Shown: piece after piece, positions 62,014-64,000 of the stretch
Layout of the letters: the number at the start of each line of letters is the position of its first letter
Numbering within the stretch: position 1 is the first letter of the stretch
Origin: an uncultured Clostridia bacterium
Lineage (GTDB): Bacteria > Bacillota > Clostridia > UBA1381
Reading direction: 5' to 3'
NCBI GenBank assembly: GCA_934462715.1
Contig: CAKSIJ010000008.1
Coordinates: 1 to 64,000, forward strand
DNA length: 64,000 nucleotides
Notes under the pieces: model-generated
Seen by the model: the letters and a program-made list of their open reading frames with translations, nothing else
Databases searched by the model: none
Told to the model about the DNA's origin: nothing
Program-made: the position numbers and the translations under genes

Positions 62014-63354
62014 TTAATTGCTTATTTTACTTGCCTTATTGCTTTTGATTATAAGTCCTGTTTTTCTTATCTCAAAATTTACCTTTACGTCAAATTCGGA
62101 ATCCTTGTATTTTTCATTCCATCTGTAATTATCGAAATTATCGTAAGTAAAAAAGAATTTTTTTGCGAAAACTCCGAACCCTACTATATCCGAATCAAAT
62201 TCATCGGTTGTTTTTCTTAAAAATTTGATTATCGACTGCTGTATATAATGAGATGTTTCTTCTTCAAATTCATTTATATTTTTTTCAACATGGAAGTCAT
62301 TCGGAACAGAGGTAAAATCTCCCTCAAGCGTCAAAATGATTTCTATTTTGGGATTTTCGCTGTCCGGATTAATTCTGTAAATCGGCATTTGCTGCTGTTC
62401 TATATTTACCGTTATCGGCGTTTCGGGTGATGAGGAGGAATAAATAACCGCATAACCGCCTTTGTAGTTCCCTGTGACTAAGTTGTAAAGCTCACATTCT
62501 ATGTTTGAAAGCTCGCCTATCATTTTGTCTTTTTTGAAAACTGCGGCGCCTATAGCTTCGCTTGGGTTAGCCTTTTCTATATCCAATTCTCCTGCTATAT
62601 ATTCTTTCATATTAAATTCAAACCCCTCCTTATTTACGGGTATTTCCTTTCTTTTTATTTGATTTTCCTTGTTCTGTGATTCTTCCTGCGCTTCACCTCC
62701 GCCGATTTCTGAACCTTGCCCCGAGGATTCTTCAACCTTATTTGTTTCGGCTTTTCCAACCATGGGAAGCAGACTCTGGCGTATATCGGATTTCATGTTG
62801 GAGTACAGATTTTTTGCGTCATTCTTGGGAAAGTATGATGCTTTCGGATTTTCAAATATCAATTCGTAATATTTAACCGGATTGATTTCAATTACCGGAT
62901 TAAGCGATTCCAGATATTCCTTTGCAGAACCGTTTGAAATGCATACATAAACATTCGGTCTTATATCGCTGCTTCTGCCTATATAATCAATAAGCGGAGT
63001 TATACTGTTTTTTGCTATTTCATCTGAAATTACAATGATTTTAGTGTGTGAAAGGGTAAAGGTTTTGCTTATTACATGATTTCCAAGGTTTATGGCTGTA
63101 TACATTGACGGTGCGTCAACGTTTACTATGCTTACCGTATTCTTTCCGCTTCCACCCTCCTCGCTTGCTCCTCCGCTTATATGCGAGGGTCTTGCAAATT
63201 GAATGGTATAGTTATATATTCCGTCGTCCGAACCCCTGTCAATGCCGATAGATACGATATATGCGTAGTCATTGGGTTCCTTATAATCATAACATGATGA
63301 TAATAAAGGGACAGTAAAAATAATTATAAACAAAGCTGCGGTTATTCTTTTCAT
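62014..63354 (-). CDS. Ger(x)C-family germinant receptor lipoprotein
   Basis: A 446-residue lipoprotein with lipobox LSSC (Cys21). It has the family order of N-terminal YAYIVSIGIDRG, central ISKTFTLSHTKIIVISDEIA, and a C-terminal domain (about 270-440). Residues about 205-235 are an acidic, Gln/Glu/Ser-rich insert. It forms the C subunit of a germinant receptor in the spore inner membrane. It follows the B-type permease gene by 30 bases. Confidence 0.95.
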   Translation of the reverse strand: MKRITAALFIIIFTVPLLSSCYDYKEPNDYAYIVSIGIDRGSDDGIYNYTIQFARPSHISGGASEEGGSGKNTVSIVNVDAPSMYTAINLGNHVISKTFTLSHTKIIVISDEIAKNSITPLIDYIGRSSDIRPNVYVCISNGSAKEYLESLNPVIEINPVKYYELIFENPKASYFPKNDAKNLYSNMKSDIRQSLLPMVGKAETNKVEESSGQGSEIGGGEAQEESQNKENQIKRKEIPVNKEGFEFNMKEYIAGELDIEKANPSEAIGAAVFKKDKMIGELSNIECELYNLVTGNYKGGYAVIYSSSSPETPITVNIEQQQMPIYRINPDSENPKIEIILTLEGDFTSVPNDFHVEKNINEFEEETSHYIQQSIIKFLRKTTDEFDSDIVGFGVFAKKFFFTYDNFDNYRWNEKYKDSEFDVKVNFEIRKTGLIIKSNKASKISN

Positions 63355-63383
63355 TTGATCACTTCAGCCTTTCAATATAGTAT

Positions 63384-64000
63384 TTATTTTGATTTATAAT
63401 CCGGTTTCTTATTATTTATTATATGCTCTTTTATTCTTACTGACAGCGCAATTATACCCGGCAAAAATATGCAAAGCGGAATTGTGGCTATGGATATTAT
63501 ATTTCCCGTGTTTGAAAGCTGCACGGTGGAGGACGGCAGATATGAGAGTGAGATTATTATTATTGTGAAAGGAAATATCAACTCCTTGTAGTATTTCAAA
63601 TCAAATATTTCTTTCCATATATAGCAGATAACAAACAGATAAAGCGAGGCGTAAAGCATTATGGCGATGGACCACACAAATTCAAAGAACGCTTCAAACC
63701 TTTGAAAAAAGTCGCCTATTTTTATAAGTCTTGAGATCTGATATATCGGCATCATAAAATCCTCCGAAGCCGGATATGTTAAAACCAGGTTGTAGATAAA
63801 TACTATAAGAAATGATACAACCGAGCTGACAGTCAATGCTTTTATGCTTACTGATTTAACCTCGCTGTAGTTTCTGAAAAAGGGTATTAAAATAAAAAGT
63901 ATAATGGTATCCGAAAATATTCCGAGCGAGCTTAAACCCGTGATAAATATATTATATGTCCCCTTTCCAAAAATAGGAAATATATTTGTTATATCGTAAT
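63384..64000 (-). CDS. GerAB/spore permease-type germinant receptor subunit (5' part outside)
   Basis: The C-terminal ~205 residues of a multi-helix membrane protein: the frame is open to the window edge, reading YDITNIFPIFGKGTYNIF at its start. The NIFPIFGKG segment and several hydrophobic helices are typical of the spore permease family (PF03845). It forms the B subunit, with amino-acid-transporter-like fold. The A subunit gene is probably beyond the window. Confidence 0.9.
   Translation of the reverse strand, partial: YDITNIFPIFGKGTYNIFITGLSSLGIFSDTIILFILIPFFRNYSEVKSVSIKALTVSSVVSFLIVFIYNLVLTYPASEDFMMPIYQISRLIKIGDFFQRFEAFFEFVWSIAIMLYASLYLFVICYIWKEIFDLKYYKELIFPFTIIIISLSYLPSSTVQLSNTGNIISIATIPLCIFLPGIIALSVRIKEHIINNKKPDYKSK

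Overview
This 64 kb window comes from the chromosome of a low-GC, Gram-positive, endospore-forming anaerobe of the class Clostridia; the genus cannot be fixed from sequence alone. Spore genes support this (spoVAD, spoVAE, a Ger(x)C lipoprotein and a GerAB-type permease). So do the WalRK-YycHI two-component system, SLH-domain surface proteins with a csaB cell-wall pyruvyltransferase, a class A RNase P RNA, and promoters matching TTGACA-17-TATAAT with a frequent TGG just before the -10 hexamer. Nearly all genes left of dnaA lie on the minus strand, as expected for a leading-strand arm running leftward from an origin between dnaN and dnaA (58183-58455).

Layout from left to right. 1-660: the start of an unrecognised minus-strand gene, tRNA-like debris and an initiator tRNA-fMet. 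843-2822: a secreted copper-amine-oxidase-N-type protein and a type I toxin-antitoxin-like locus followed by an orphan copy of its antisense RNA. 2823-21854: a GH94-type phosphorylase, then a cell-surface block with a 1054-residue S-layer protein, two LytR-CpsA-Psr (LCP) proteins, a radical SAM protein, two DUF4330 proteins, two GT4 glycosyltransferases, a Wzy/O-antigen-ligase-type protein, MurJ and CsaB. This block looks like synthesis, export, pyruvylation and attachment of a secondary cell-wall polymer that anchors SLH proteins. 22118-30666: rnpB, a deoxyinosine-glycosylase-type protein, a TetR regulator, spoVAE-spoVAD, an SLH/Ig-like protein, a sodium-pump beta subunit with a very small gamma-like partner, and another secreted protein.

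29842-43390: YycI, YycH, a small secreted protein, WalK and WalR, then a HIT protein, endonuclease III, a D,D-carboxypeptidase, a second two-component pair leading into a double-GerMN protein, and an SGNH hydrolase. 43442-49300: a giant SLH protein, a candidate structured ncRNA, two tandem copies of a small hydrophobic-peptide toxin locus with convergent antisense promoters, and a truncated response regulator that has lost its phospho-acceptor aspartate. 49512-53542: a zinc-ribbon protein, a ComEA-like DNA-binding protein, a polar amino-acid ABC transporter and a small lipoprotein. 53853-59817: DnaI-like helicase loader, HemZ, an MBL-fold hydrolase, dnaN, oriC and dnaA. 59928-64000: a PHP protein, galE, and the 3' part of a germinant-receptor operon ending in a 51-residue, two-helix membrane protein.

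Three non-coding themes recur. (1) Convergent toxin/antisense units whose antisense RNAs share the 5' motif AAACGGTT(AT)GCC. (2) A mobile-looking hairpin beside the Shine-Dalgarno sequence (GCCGCC..GGCGGC then GGAATGGAGG) upstream of many start codons, and a longer ~105 bp imperfect palindrome sitting exactly at gene 3' ends. (3) A textbook DnaA-trio tract at the origin.
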